A stretch of DNA of 64,000 bases from Oceanospirillum sp048270425 (GCA_048270425.1 JBLWSY010000001.1:434001-498000); one strand, 5' to 3'. Shown: positions 43,112 through 53,475, counted from the stretch's first letter. Notes: a model not told the origin generated them from the sequence alone. Program-made: numbers and translations.

Positions 43112-46100
43112 AGATTCTCTCAGTCCGCCTTAAAAACCTGAATGCACTAAAAGGCGAGTGGAAAATAGACTTTACTCGACAGCCTTTCGACGGCAGTAAT
43201 CTGTTTGCCATTGTGGGTGCAACCGGGGCGGGTAAAACAACACTGTTGGATGCGATCTGTCTGGCGCTTTATCACGAAACACCTCGCCTTCAGGTATCCG
43301 GCTCCGATAATCAGCTGATGACCCATCACACTCAGGATTGTCTTGCTGAAGTGGAATTTGCCGTTAATGGCGCTGTTTATCGTGCCTTCTGGGCGCAGCG
43401 CAAAGCCGCAAAGACGCAACGATTACAGGCCCCGACAGTAGAACTGGCTGATAGCGAAGGCAAAATTATGGCCAGTAAGATCACGGACAAAAAACGCCTG
43501 ATCGAAGAGTTAACCGGTCTTGATTTCAATCGATTCACCAAGTCGATGCTGCTGTCTCAGGGGCAGTTTGCCGCCTTCCTGAATGCCAGTGATAGTGAAA
43601 GGGCGGGGCTTCTTGAAAAACTGACCGGAACCGAGGTTTACGGTCAAATTTCCGAGCGTATCTACCTGCGCCATAAAGAGGAACAGGACGCGGTTACTCA
43701 GCTCAAATACCGTCTTGAAGGGGTAGAGTTACTGACGCCGGATCAGATTACTGAATACGAAGACGCTCTCAGGCGAAAAGAAGCAGAGCTTAAGTCTGTA
43801 ACGCCGCTGCAGAAACGCTTACAGGATGAGCTGGGTGCTTTCAAACAGCTGGATGCTCTTTGGCAAAAGAAAGAGCAGGCAGAGTTCGCTCTTAAAGAGG
43901 CTCAGGCTTCTTTTAAAGAGCACAAAGACGTCCTGAGTGCGCTTGAGAAAGCTGGCCCTGCCCAGAAGATTCAGCCTTATTTCCAAAAAATGAAGGAGCT
44001 GGAGCAGAGTAAAGCGACTGCTGAAGAGCAGAAAACTCAGCTCGAGCAAGCCCATCAGCTTCAGTCCGCAGAGCGCCAGAAAGCAGAGCATCGCTTTAAT
44101 GCGGCCGAAACAGCATTAAAAGCCGATAAGGCACACAAAGCGGAAGCTGAAAAGCGCCTGAATGAGGAGCTGGCCCCGCTGGATGAAAAGATACGTCAGC
44201 TGGAATCTCAGGTTAAAGAGCAGCAGCGACTGTTGGAACCGGAGGATAAACAGCGCCTTGCTCTGGAAGCGCAGAAACAGCAGCTGACAGCTGATTTAAA
44301 CCAGCAGCAGGCCTATCTGCAGCAAAACCGGCAATGGCTTGAAAATAACGCTTATTGCGCGCCTCTGGCCGAACAGCTGCCAGCACTGACTGAACAATTC
44401 AAACGGCGCTTTGAGCTCTATCAGGAACGCCAGCAGCTTTCAGATCAGCAAAAGTCGGTTACTCAGCAACTGCAGCAGATTCAGCAGCAGCTCCAGCCCC
44501 TTGAGCAACAGACTAAAGGCTTTGAAGCTGATCGGAATGCACTTCGCCAGCAGCTGGAGCCTCTTGAACAACAACTTTTGCAGCATCCGCTACAGAATGA
44601 TGAACAGACACGTTCGATTCTGAATGAGCTGTATCAGTTGTCGGAGCCTGCTCAGCAACTTGTTTATCTTCAGCAGGAATCTCTGAAGCTTAAAGAGCAG
44701 TTACATCAGCAGCAAAAAGATGCAGCCCAATACAGCCAACAAGCAGAGTCGTTGGAGAAAGAGCGGGCAGCACTGCGTGAAGAGTATAAAAAGCTCAGTT
44801 CTCACCTGCAGGATCTGGAGCGACTTCTGGAACGGGAACGTCAGATCAGCGCCTTGCAGGATGCCAGAAACCGCCTGCAACCGGATGAAGCCTGCCCTTT
44901 GTGTGGTTCCCATGAGCACCCCGGGATTCATGAGTATCAGGGGATCGAGCTGAGTGAAACCGAAACCCGCGTCCAGCAGATGCGTATACAGCTTGAGCAG
45001 ACCCGTAAGCAGGGTGAGCAGTTTACAAACCAGATCGACCAGCTAAAGGTGCGCATTGAGTCTCTGGCGCTTGAGCAGCAACAGAAGCAGCAAAACCTGC
45101 AACAAGCTGAAACCGGATGGCAACAGACTTCTGTTCAGGTTGGCGGCATTATTAGTCGCTTAAAGGAACTGCTTAAGAATCAAAGTGTTGGCGATCTGAG
45201 TTCAGTTTTAGATGCGGTCATCCATTGTTATGACCCGATATCGGGGCTGTCCAATATTCAGCCTGATTTTTCATTGGCGGCGAGCCAGACACTCAAAAAT
45301 TCGACACTAAGGCTTCAGTCCGCAAGCAATGAACGTGATGGGCTAAAACAGCAGATCTGGCAGCTGCAACAGCAGATTCAGCAGCATGAGACAGGTTATC
45401 AGGATTCATTAACTAAGATTCATGAGTTGCAGAAGCAATCGGAACGCTTCAGCAGCCAGTTGGATCAGGCTCAAGTAGCTTCAGATAAGTTTGTTCAGCA
45501 GATCAGACAACTTGAACAGGGCTTATCGCAGAGCCTGAATCAGCTTGGATTTGAGACGGATTTACCTGAGTTGAAATCCGGTTCAGAGCCCCAGGATCAA
45601 CTGATTAACCGGCTCCGCCAACAGGTTGCCGAATGGCAGCAGGCCTCAGAGAATCAGCGTCAGGGAGAACAGAAGCTCCGGGAGTTGCAGCTGCAACGGA
45701 ATAATCTGCAGGCGCAAATAACTGAGCAGGGTGATCGTTGTCAGCAGATCAGCTTGCAACTGGAATCCCTTAAAAAGAGCTGGCAAGGGATGAAAGAGGA
45801 GCGTCACCTTGCCTTTGGCAGCGCGACGCTTGAGGAAGAACGAATCCGACTTCAGGCGCAACTGGAGCAGTCCGAGAAACATCTGGAGCAGATGCGGGTT
45901 CAGTTTGCTCAACATAAGGAGAAGGCTGATGAACTGAAGGCCCGACTCAGTCAGCAGGAAACGTACTGCGCAGATGCTGAAGAGAAACGCCGCACAGCTG
46001 AAAAAAACTGGCAGGCAACTCTGGAAGCAAGCCCGTTCAAGACTCAGAAAGCTTTTGAGCAGGCACTGCCGGATGCCGTTGAATACGAAGCCTGGCTGGC

Positions 46101-46968
46101 ACTTAAAACACAATTGGATGATGCGTTACGCGAGGCGGAAATTACCTTGAGGGTTAATCAGGACGCCTTGACTCAGTTCGTCCGTTCCGTTGATCAAGAT
46201 GGCAGTGAATCGGATGAGATAACAGTATGGCGCGCGCTTTCTGATGAGTTATCAACCAAAAATGTGAATGCAGGGCTTAAGAAAATTCCTCAGCTTGAAA
46301 AAGAGCTTGCTGAACAGGACCAGAAGACTGAGAAGCTAAAAACAGAATTAACAGAGCAGCGCCAGATTCTGAAGCAGGATCAGCAGCGTCGTGAAGGGCT
46401 GAAGTCTCTTGCTGAAGAGATCGATAAACAGCAGCAAAAGGCCGACCTTTGGGCGCAGATGAATCACATGTTGGGTTCTGCCAACGGTGATAAATTCCGC
46501 CGTTTTGCCCAAGGGCTGACTCTGGAATATCTGATCGAACTCGCTAATCGCCAGCTATTGCAGCTGCATGATCGCTATCAGCTGCGTCGTAAAGCGGATG
46601 CGGAACTGGAAATTGAGATTCTGGATACCTGGCAAGCGGATGCTGTTCGGGATACACGAACACTTTCCGGTGGTGAGAGCTTTCTGGTCAGTCTGGCGCT
46701 GGCGTTGGCGCTTTCTGATCTGGTAAGTCATAAAGTGCGTATCGACTCACTCTTCCTCGATGAAGGTTTTGGCACACTGGATAGCGAAACCTTAGAGATG
46801 GCTTTAAACGCTCTGGATAATCTGAATGCCAGCGGTAAGATGATAGGGGTGATCAGTCATATCAGCGCTATGAAAGAGCGTATCCCCGTACAAATTAAAG
46901 TGAATAAGAAACCGGGATTGGGTATCAGCGTGCTGGATAACGAATTCCGTGTTGAATCCGCGGGCTGA
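43108..46968 (+). CDS. sbcC: Exonuclease SbcC, ATPase subunit
   Basis: A 1286-residue Rad50-family ATPase. The Walker A is IVGATGAGKTTLLDAICLAL (~34-53), the Q-loop region SMLLSQGQFAAFLNA follows, then long Gln-rich antiparallel coiled coils. The zinc hook CPLC lies at ~596-599, midway, as expected. The C-terminal lobe carries the signature LSGGESFLVSLALALALSD and the Walker B SLFLDEGFGTLDSETLE. It drives SbcD nuclease activity at DNA ends. The exceptional Gln content of the coils is notable but not unusual for marine homologues. Confidence 0.95.
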   Translation: MKILSVRLKNLNALKGEWKIDFTRQPFDGSNLFAIVGATGAGKTTLLDAICLALYHETPRLQVSGSDNQLMTHHTQDCLAEVEFAVNGAVYRAFWAQRKAAKTQRLQAPTVELADSEGKIMASKITDKKRLIEELTGLDFNRFTKSMLLSQGQFAAFLNASDSERAGLLEKLTGTEVYGQISERIYLRHKEEQDAVTQLKYRLEGVELLTPDQITEYEDALRRKEAELKSVTPLQKRLQDELGAFKQLDALWQKKEQAEFALKEAQASFKEHKDVLSALEKAGPAQKIQPYFQKMKELEQSKATAEEQKTQLEQAHQLQSAERQKAEHRFNAAETALKADKAHKAEAEKRLNEELAPLDEKIRQLESQVKEQQRLLEPEDKQRLALEAQKQQLTADLNQQQAYLQQNRQWLENNAYCAPLAEQLPALTEQFKRRFELYQERQQLSDQQKSVTQQLQQIQQQLQPLEQQTKGFEADRNALRQQLEPLEQQLLQHPLQNDEQTRSILNELYQLSEPAQQLVYLQQESLKLKEQLHQQQKDAAQYSQQAESLEKERAALREEYKKLSSHLQDLERLLERERQISALQDARNRLQPDEACPLCGSHEHPGIHEYQGIELSETETRVQQMRIQLEQTRKQGEQFTNQIDQLKVRIESLALEQQQKQQNLQQAETGWQQTSVQVGGIISRLKELLKNQSVGDLSSVLDAVIHCYDPISGLSNIQPDFSLAASQTLKNSTLRLQSASNERDGLKQQIWQLQQQIQQHETGYQDSLTKIHELQKQSERFSSQLDQAQVASDKFVQQIRQLEQGLSQSLNQLGFETDLPELKSGSEPQDQLINRLRQQVAEWQQASENQRQGEQKLRELQLQRNNLQAQITEQGDRCQQISLQLESLKKSWQGMKEERHLAFGSATLEEERIRLQAQLEQSEKHLEQMRVQFAQHKEKADELKARLSQQETYCADAEEKRRTAEKNWQATLEASPFKTQKAFEQALPDAVEYEAWLALKTQLDDALREAEITLRVNQDALTQFVRSVDQDGSESDEITVWRALSDELSTKNVNAGLKKIPQLEKELAEQDQKTEKLKTELTEQRQILKQDQQRREGLKSLAEEIDKQQQKADLWAQMNHMLGSANGDKFRRFAQGLTLEYLIELANRQLLQLHDRYQLRRKADAELEIEILDTWQADAVRDTRTLSGGESFLVSLALALALSDLVSHKVRIDSLFLDEGFGTLDSETLEMALNALDNLNASGKMIGVISHISAMKERIPVQIKVNKKPGLGISVLDNEFRVESAG

Positions 46969-47018
46969 AGCCCTGGTTTGGGTTTTAAATAAACTGTCTA
47001 AAACAATTGGAGTCGGTT

Positions 47019-47405
47019 ATGAAGCTTATTCAAAAAGCTAAACGTGTATTAGCGGGCGTGATGGCGGTTCTGATGCTATCTGTAACAGTTAATCAGGCTC
47101 AGGCCGGGATGATCAGTAATCAGGCAATTGCCCAACAACTCGATCGCCAGCAGGCTATTGCACTGTTTGACCGGGCAGATGTTCAGGAGCAGTTAACGCA
47201 ATTGGGTGTTGATTCGGAGCTGGCTAAATCCCGTGTTGCAGCCATGTCTGATGCTGAAATCGCTCAGTTGAACCAACATCTGGCAGATCAGCCTGCAGGT
47301 CAGGATATACTGAGTCTGGCTTTTATGGTTTTTCTTGTTTTTGTAATCACCGATATGTTGGGTGCAACTGATGTCTTCCCGTTTGTGAAAAACATCAATC
47401 GCTAG
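47019..47405 (+). CDS. PA2779 family small membrane protein
   Basis: A 128-residue protein of the PA2779 type. It has a signal/anchor at the N terminus (LAGVMAVLMLSVTVNQAQA), a helical periplasmic segment (NQAIAQQLDRQQAIALFDRADVQEQL ending QPAG), and a C-terminal membrane helix (LSLAFMVFLVFVITDMLG). ATG 47019 follows a GGAG. It is always, as far as the family is known, next to a PA2778 peptidase gene, as here, 100 nt upstream. Function not established; inferred partner of that peptidase. Confidence 0.82.
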   Translation: MKLIQKAKRVLAGVMAVLMLSVTVNQAQAGMISNQAIAQQLDRQQAIALFDRADVQEQLTQLGVDSELAKSRVAAMSDAEIAQLNQHLADQPAGQDILSLAFMVFLVFVITDMLGATDVFPFVKNINR

Positions 47406-47505
47406 GGGTAAGCGATACTCAGGCAACACCTTTAACGGTCCGGCAGGGTGATCGCCCTGCTGCTCAGAGGCCACACGGATTGAGCCCTAACTGAAAAGAA
47501 ATGCC

Positions 47506-48594
47506 ATGAAAAAAATAAACCAGGTGCCATTTTGTTTTTTCCAACCCTGTGCAACTGAATCCTCTAAACCTGTTCGTTGGCTCGCAATCGCCATACTGGC
47601 AGGATTGGCTTTAACAGGCTGCGGTACTTTTTCACCAAAACAACCGGTAGGCGAAGACCGCAAAAGCGAACAACAGATTGATGCTTCACGATTCTCCTTG
47701 CCGGAAACTCGCCAGAAGAATCTTAATCAGGTGCCTTTTTTTCCTCAGGAAAAATACCAATGTGGCCCGGCCGCCCTCGCAACCGTTCTTGCACATCAGG
47801 GCTATCAGGTAAAGCCTGCGGATCTAGTTGATCGGGTTTACCTGCCCGAACAGGAAGGCACTTTGCCGCTGGAAATGATCAGCACCGGCCGCAGTTATGG
47901 TCTGATGGCCTATAAATTAGAGCAAGATCTTAATCATCTGCTGTTACAGGTTGAATCCGGCTATCCGGTTTTGGTATTCCAGAATCTGGGGCTTGATAGC
48001 CTTCCTCAGTGGCACTTTGCTGTGATCGTTGGTTTCGATCTGGATCGGAAAGAACTCATTATGCGTTCGGCCACTTACCGTGAACACCGCGTCGACTTCA
48101 AAACCTTTGTAAATACTTGGGAGAGAGCCAAGCACTGGGCTTATGTTTTTCTGAAGCCGGGGGAAGTTCCCATCGAAGCAGATTCCCATCAGTTTCTTGA
48201 AGCCAGTCTGGATCTGTCTGATGTCGGACTTAATGTTTCAGCCCAGAAAGCCCTGGAGAAAGGGGTGAAAGTATGGCCGGAATTTGATGAGATGCGACTG
48301 GCTCTTTCTAATACCTACTTCCAATCTGGTTTGTTTGATCAGGCTTCCGATGCGCTTCTGGCAAGTCCTTCCCTTGGGGAATCCGGTCAGATGTGGAATA
48401 ACATCGCTTATATTCAGCTGGCCCGTCAATGCTACAGCAGTGCTTTTGAAGCGGTGCAATGTGCAATTACCTTAGCCCCCCAGGATGAAAATATCCGTCA
48501 TAGCCTGCAGGAAATACTAACAAAAAGCCAACGACCTAATGGGGACCAGGAATGCCCGCAGCTGAACTGCCCTAAGCCGATTCAGGGCTTTTAA
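47506..48594 (+). CDS. PA2778 family C39-like cysteine peptidase lipoprotein with TPRs
   Basis: A 362-residue protein. After a long n-region there is a lipobox (ALTGC, ~40) placing it in the periplasm. A C39-like peptidase domain (~65-225) has the catalytic Cys in YQCGPAALATVLAHQGYQV and the likely His in QWHFAVIVGFD. The C-terminal part (~235-350) is TPR-like, probably protein-binding. In PA2778 homologues the substrate is unknown. It follows the PA2779 gene and ends with its own terminator. Confidence 0.83.
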   Translation: MKKINQVPFCFFQPCATESSKPVRWLAIAILAGLALTGCGTFSPKQPVGEDRKSEQQIDASRFSLPETRQKNLNQVPFFPQEKYQCGPAALATVLAHQGYQVKPADLVDRVYLPEQEGTLPLEMISTGRSYGLMAYKLEQDLNHLLLQVESGYPVLVFQNLGLDSLPQWHFAVIVGFDLDRKELIMRSATYREHRVDFKTFVNTWERAKHWAYVFLKPGEVPIEADSHQFLEASLDLSDVGLNVSAQKALEKGVKVWPEFDEMRLALSNTYFQSGLFDQASDALLASPSLGESGQMWNNIAYIQLARQCYSSAFEAVQCAITLAPQDENIRHSLQEILTKSQRPNGDQECPQLNCPKPIQGF

Positions 48595-48607
48595 TGATCT
48601 TATAATG

Positions 48608-48641
48608 ACAGAAAACCGGCGCTTGCCGGTTTCCTGTTTTT
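48608..48641 (+). terminator. Terminator after the PA2778-type peptidase gene
   Basis: AAACCGGC (48613-48620) pairs with GCCGGTTT (48625-48632), extended by ACAG/CTGT, followed by T5. Confidence 0.82.
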
Positions 48642-48834
48642 CAAGATGCGATTAATCACTTGTTTTAATTTGATGAATAATTAGTATGTTCGCTTTGACG
48701 CATTTGCTCTAATATGCTCATCCCGTTTTTTGCCTTTTAGATGCTTGTTAAGACTAAAGTTTGAGCGATCGCACCGGCAAAGCGATTATTTATTTTGAAA
48801 GACAAATCGATCCCAGATCTGAGGAACACTACCG

Positions 48835-49938
48835 ATGCCCGCCCCATCACGTTCATTTGTGATCACCTGTACTTTACTGTCATCCCTGCTACTGACAGGT
48901 TGCCAAAAAGAAGAAGCTGCTAAAGCGTCTGCCGAAGTCATCCGGCCCGTTAAGCTGACCACTATTGGCCATCAGAGCGTCAATATTCGTTATTTTCCGG
49001 CAGAATTTGTCGCCAGCCAGGAAACCGACCTGGCTTTTCGGGTTTCCGGCGAGCTGAATAAACTGCCGGTTTCTGAGGGGGTTATGGTCAAAAAAGGGCA
49101 GGTGCTAGCGGCGCTGGATGATCAGGATTTTGTGCTTAATGTGAAACAACGCCAAACCGCTTACGACCTGGCTAAACTCCAGCATCAACGCATCAGTGAG
49201 ATGGTCAAGCAGAAAGCGGCGACTCAGGCACAGCTCGATGAAGTCAAAACGACTATGGAGCAGGCTGAAACTGCTCTGCAGCAGGCAAAAAATCAGCTGG
49301 CCTACAGTGTCATTAAAGCACCATACGACGGTGTGATTGCCAAAGTATATGCAGACAATTATGAGTTTGTCAGTGCAACAGCACCTATAGTAAAGCTGGA
49401 AAATGCTGAGACTATCGATGTCAGTTTTCAGGTGCCGGAAGACCTGATCGCCAAAATTCGCAAAGATAACACCAGTTACCTCCCACAGGTGTCGGTTGAA
49501 AGTGTACCGGGGCAGTCCTTCGAAGCGCGCTACAAAGAACACAGCACCAACCCGGACCCCAGTACCAAAGGGTATGATGTCATCCTGACTATGCCGCGTC
49601 CTGATCCGGAACTGGTAACGTTACTACCGGGTATGACTGCAGAAGTTAAAGTTAACGTTAATGAGATGCTGGGGAATCCGGCTTTCTGGCTGGTACCGGT
49701 TGAGGCTGTGTTTATGGATGAAGCAGATCCTGTTGACAGTGAAAAGCGTGCCGTTTGGGTTTATAACAGCAGTGACCATCGTTTGACGAAGCGTGCCGTC
49801 ACCATTGGCGAACTTCAGGGTGATACCCTACAGGTAACGTCGGGTCTTAATGAAGGTGAACAGATTGTTGCTGCCGGCGCTCATGCTATCAAAGAGGGTA
49901 TGGAAGTCCGTCCCTGGGTTAAAGAGCGGGGGCTGTAA
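48835..49938 (+). CDS. RND efflux adaptor lipoprotein (MFP family)
   Basis: A 367-residue periplasmic adaptor. It has a lipobox (LLTGC, ~20-24), so it is membrane-anchored by lipid. The lipoyl halves are LAFRVSGELNKLPVSEGVMV and NQLAYSVIKAPYDGVIAKVY, flanking a coiled-coil hairpin (~105-150), followed by barrel and membrane-proximal domains with a TVNVPAxEV-like LVPVEAVFMDEAD. It lies 2 nt before the pump gene. No outer-membrane factor gene is adjacent, so it probably shares one from elsewhere. Confidence 0.9.
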   Translation: MPAPSRSFVITCTLLSSLLLTGCQKEEAAKASAEVIRPVKLTTIGHQSVNIRYFPAEFVASQETDLAFRVSGELNKLPVSEGVMVKKGQVLAALDDQDFVLNVKQRQTAYDLAKLQHQRISEMVKQKAATQAQLDEVKTTMEQAETALQQAKNQLAYSVIKAPYDGVIAKVYADNYEFVSATAPIVKLENAETIDVSFQVPEDLIAKIRKDNTSYLPQVSVESVPGQSFEARYKEHSTNPDPSTKGYDVILTMPRPDPELVTLLPGMTAEVKVNVNEMLGNPAFWLVPVEAVFMDEADPVDSEKRAVWVYNSSDHRLTKRAVTIGELQGDTLQVTSGLNEGEQIVAAGAHAIKEGMEVRPWVKERGL

Positions 49939-49940
49939 GG

Positions 49941-52900
49941 GTGAAAATCGCTAAATATTTTATCGAGAAAAAAGTCTCCAGTTGGATGATCACTCTTATC
50001 CTCCTGATTGGCGGTGTTATCTCCTTTACTAAGCTCGGACAGCTTGAAGACCCGGAATTCACCATTAAGGACGCCCTGGTCATCACCTACTATCCCGGAG
50101 CAACCCCGGAGCAGGTTGAAGAGGAGGTGACGTACCCCATCGAGCAGGCCATTCAGAATTTGCCTTATGTTGATAAGCTGGTTTCAACCAGTAAAGCGGG
50201 TTATTCAAAAGTTCAGCTGACGGTCAAAGATAAGTATCGGGGAAAAGAGCTGAATCAGATTTGGGATGAACTCCGCAAGAAGATGCGGGATCTTTCCGGT
50301 TCTTTGCCAAAGGGGACTTCCTCTCCGAATGTTATCGATGACTTTGGCGATGTGTATGGTGTTTTATTAGCTATTACCGGCGAAGGTTATCGCTATAACG
50401 ACCTGAAATCTTACGTTGATTTTCTCCAGCGGGAACTGGTTCTCGTTGATGGCGTCAGTAAAGTGACCATTGCTGGTCAGCAGGAAGAGCAGATCTTTAT
50501 TGAGATCTCCAGGGCGAGGCTGGCAGCATTGGGTATCACTATCGGTCAGTTGGATCAGTTATTAAGCAGCCAGAATGCCGTTTCCAATGCAGGACGTGTC
50601 AAAGTGGGCAGCGAATACATTCGCATCAGCACTACCGGCGAATTTAAAGACCTGTCAGCTCTTGAAAGCTTGCTTTTACCTTCTCCTACTGGCGAAACAG
50701 TTTATCTGAGCGATGTTGCTCAAGTACGTCGAGGCTATAAAGACCCAGCGACTCACCTCGTGGACTTTAATGCCCAGCGCGCCCTTCTGCTGGGTGTTTC
50801 TTTTGCCTCAGGCGTTAATGTTGTAGATGTGGGCAAGCAGCTTGAAGCGCGTATTAACGAGCTCGAATATCAGCAACCTGCCGGAATTGAGCTCAATACC
50901 ATCTATTTCCAGTCCCATGAAGTCGATAAGTCGGTCAGCTCCTTCCTGCTGAACCTGTTTGAAGCTGTCGGCATTGTTATCCTGGTGCTGCTGGTCTTTA
51001 TGGGAGTCCGTTCGGGGGTACTGATCGGACTGATCCTGTTGCTGACGATTTTGGGCACTTTTATCGTTATGCAGTATATGGGGATCAACCTGCAGCGTGT
51101 CTCTCTTGGGGGATTGATTATCTCTCTGGGGATGCTGGTAGATAACGCTATTGTTGTTACCGAAGGCGTTCTGATTGGCCTGAAACGGGGATACAGCAAG
51201 CTTGAGGCTGCCGAGAATGTCGTTAAACAAACCAAATGGCCGCTGCTGGGCGCAACCGTAATCGCTATTGTTGCTTTTGCACCGATCGGGTTGTCTCCGG
51301 ATTCAGTGGGTGAGTTTGTCGGGTCTCTGTTTCAGGTGCTATTGATTTCTCTGTTCCTGAGCTGGATTACCGCGATCACACTGACGCCTTTTTTCTGTGA
51401 TCTCTTCTTTAAAGAAGAGGTCAAGGAAGAGCATGAACTGGAAGACCCTTACAAAGGTTTTCTTTTCACAGGCTATAAATGGTTGCTTTCACACGCGTTA
51501 CATTATCGTAAAACCACCGTGGTAATGCTGGTAGGTGCTCTTTTGACCGCCGGTTGGGCATTCCAGTTTGTTCAGCAGGCTTTTTTCCCTCCATCAACGA
51601 CCCCTTTATTCTTCGTCACCATGGAGATGCCAGAAGGAAGCCATATTGATGAGACCTATGCCAAGGTTCAGGATGTTCAGAACTTCATTCTGAAAGATGA
51701 TCGGGTGCTCTACGCCTCATCAACAACCGGGCGAGGTATGCCTCGTTTCATGTTGACCTATACCGCTGCTCAGGCGAACACGAGCTACAGCCAGATTGTG
51801 GTCAGAGCGAAGCAGGGCGATGATATTCCTGATTTAATTGCCAGTGTTCATGAGTATCTGCAGGCGAACCACAGAGATCTTGACTTCAAACTGGACCGCC
51901 TGATGCTTGGTCCTGCCAGCAATTCTAAACTTGAGGCTCGTTTTATTGGCCCGGATCCGGAAATTTTGCGCCAGTTAGCCGTTAAGGCAAAAGATATTTT
52001 TATTGCTGATGGTGGCATCGAGGGAATCAAAGATAACTGGCGTCAGCGGGTTAAAGTTCTGCGCCCGGTGTTTGATGAGTCCCACGCACGTCGTCTTGGT
52101 ATTACCAAGAGAGAGATTGACCGGGTACTGCTGATGAACTTCTCGGGCGCTCAGGTAGGCGTTTACCGAGAGGGGACAAAACTGATCCCGATTATCATGC
52201 AGCCGCCTGCTCAGGAAAGACTGAGTATCGATCAGGTCAACGATCTTCAGGTATACAGTCAGGCGACAGGAAGTTATGTCCCATTAAGCAGTCTGGTCTC
52301 TGACTTTAAGGTCGTTTGGGAAGATCCGATTATTGAACGCCGTAACCGCAAGCGCTCCATCACCGTAATGGGAGATCCACTGATCCTGGGGAATGAAACC
52401 GCAGACGCAGTTTTTCAGAGGATCCGGCCCAAAATAGAAGCGATAGAGCTTCCCCGAGGCTACAGTCTGGAATGGGGCGGCGAGTATGAAAACTCACATG
52501 ATGCCCAGCAAAACATTTTCAGCTCACTGCCAATGGGTTATCTCTTTATGTTTATTATCACGGTATTGCTGTTTAATTCCTTTAAAGCGTCTATCGTGAT
52601 CTGGCTCTGTGTCCCCATGGCACTTATTGGGGTTTCCCAGGGGCTACTGATTATGGATGCTGCATTTAGCTTTATGGCGCTGCTGGGTTTCTTGAGCCTT
52701 TCAGGAATGATTGTGAAAAATGGTATCGTCCTGTTAGACCAGATCAATTATGAACTATCAAAAGGCGTAGAGCCTTATGAGGCTGTGTTCCACTCAGCGG
52801 TCAGTCGTGTGCGACCGGTCTGCATGGCTGCGATTACCACTATTTTGGGCATGGTTCCTCTGTTGTTCGACGCTTTCTTTGAAGGTATGGCTGTGGTCAT

Positions 52901-53012
52901 CTCTTTTGGACTGGGCTTTGCGACCTTACTGACGTTAATTGCAGTACCTGTGTTTTATGCAATTTTCTTCCGCATTCCCTACCAGGCGGATACCCAAATG
53001 AAGGTCGTGTAA
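49941..53012 (+). CDS. RND efflux pump permease (AcrB/HAE1-like)
   Basis: A 1023-residue pump with RND topology. The N terminus (KKVSSWMITLILLIGGVISFTKLGQLEDPEF) and GATPEQVEEEVTYPIEQAIQ are typical of VexF/BepE-type pumps. Helix-4 acidic residues lie in GLIISLGMLVDNAIVVTEGV; the second half has FLSLSGMIVKNGIVLLDQIN. Start codon GTG at 49941. The terminator at 53029 closes this two-gene operon. Substrates are unknown. Compared with the pump at 25-28 kb it is only distantly similar. Confidence 0.92.
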   Translation: MKIAKYFIEKKVSSWMITLILLIGGVISFTKLGQLEDPEFTIKDALVITYYPGATPEQVEEEVTYPIEQAIQNLPYVDKLVSTSKAGYSKVQLTVKDKYRGKELNQIWDELRKKMRDLSGSLPKGTSSPNVIDDFGDVYGVLLAITGEGYRYNDLKSYVDFLQRELVLVDGVSKVTIAGQQEEQIFIEISRARLAALGITIGQLDQLLSSQNAVSNAGRVKVGSEYIRISTTGEFKDLSALESLLLPSPTGETVYLSDVAQVRRGYKDPATHLVDFNAQRALLLGVSFASGVNVVDVGKQLEARINELEYQQPAGIELNTIYFQSHEVDKSVSSFLLNLFEAVGIVILVLLVFMGVRSGVLIGLILLLTILGTFIVMQYMGINLQRVSLGGLIISLGMLVDNAIVVTEGVLIGLKRGYSKLEAAENVVKQTKWPLLGATVIAIVAFAPIGLSPDSVGEFVGSLFQVLLISLFLSWITAITLTPFFCDLFFKEEVKEEHELEDPYKGFLFTGYKWLLSHALHYRKTTVVMLVGALLTAGWAFQFVQQAFFPPSTTPLFFVTMEMPEGSHIDETYAKVQDVQNFILKDDRVLYASSTTGRGMPRFMLTYTAAQANTSYSQIVVRAKQGDDIPDLIASVHEYLQANHRDLDFKLDRLMLGPASNSKLEARFIGPDPEILRQLAVKAKDIFIADGGIEGIKDNWRQRVKVLRPVFDESHARRLGITKREIDRVLLMNFSGAQVGVYREGTKLIPIIMQPPAQERLSIDQVNDLQVYSQATGSYVPLSSLVSDFKVVWEDPIIERRNRKRSITVMGDPLILGNETADAVFQRIRPKIEAIELPRGYSLEWGGEYENSHDAQQNIFSSLPMGYLFMFIITVLLFNSFKASIVIWLCVPMALIGVSQGLLIMDAAFSFMALLGFLSLSGMIVKNGIVLLDQINYELSKGVEPYEAVFHSAVSRVRPVCMAAITTILGMVPLLFDAFFEGMAVVISFGLGFATLLTLIAVPVFYAIFFRIPYQADTQMKVV

Positions 53013-53028
53013 GCGACTTATCAAATCT

Positions 53029-53065
53029 AAAAAAGCCCGTGCAGATTACTCCACGGGCTTTTTTT
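53029..53065. terminator. Bidirectional terminator between pump gene and convergent small gene
   Basis: A6-GCCCGTG (53029-53041) pairs with CACGGGC-T7 (53052-53065). Confidence 0.9.
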
Positions 53066-53133
53066 GCTAAGACTGCTTTTTTCAGAGAGCGTCTGTCACT
53101 GGGCTCAGGCTCAGATAACAACGGGAGAACCTG

Positions 53134-53475
53134 TCAGTAACGCGGGCCCGCACGCTTGATGAAAAAGGCTTTGCAACTGCCGTTTACAATCGAAAACATC
53201 GTGTAGTACTGATTACCGGCTTTAATATAGCTGGCGACCTCTTTCTGGCGGCTCGGATGATGCCGCTTAAGAACTACGGCAGGCTGAAACACAGAGCTGT
53301 TTTTGCCTAAAAACGCCTTTGAAAGGGTATTAGCAGCACTTTTTGCTTTGTAGTCCGGACATTCAGCCCATACAGACGGACTTATCAACATCAGGACCAT
53401 AACGGCCGCCAAAGAAGTTTTGCGTCTGTACATCACAGATACTGAATTGTCTTGCTTAAAAAACCGGCGAAACAT
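53134..53475 (-). CDS. Small secreted protein of unknown function
   Basis: A 113-residue protein with an N-terminal signal (hydrophobic AAVMVLMLISPSVWA cut before ECPDYKAK). The start at 53475 has an AGG; a second ATG (residue 15) would give a more usual signal length. Two Cys in the mature part (ECPDY and GSCKAF) could form a disulfide. It is basic (SKAFLGKNSS, KRHHPSRQKEV) and probably periplasmic. I do not recognise the family. Convergent with the RND pump and divergent from glycerate kinase, whose regulatory site lies in the shared gap. Confidence 0.65.
   Translation of the reverse strand: MFRRFFKQDNSVSVMYRRKTSLAAVMVLMLISPSVWAECPDYKAKSAANTLSKAFLGKNSSVFQPAVVLKRHHPSRQKEVASYIKAGNQYYTMFSIVNGSCKAFFIKRAGPRY

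Noticed and set aside
45646..46113. 155-codon minus-strand ORF inside sbcC
   Set aside because: The Leu-rich product simply mirrors the Gln/Glu coiled coil of sbcC on the other strand.
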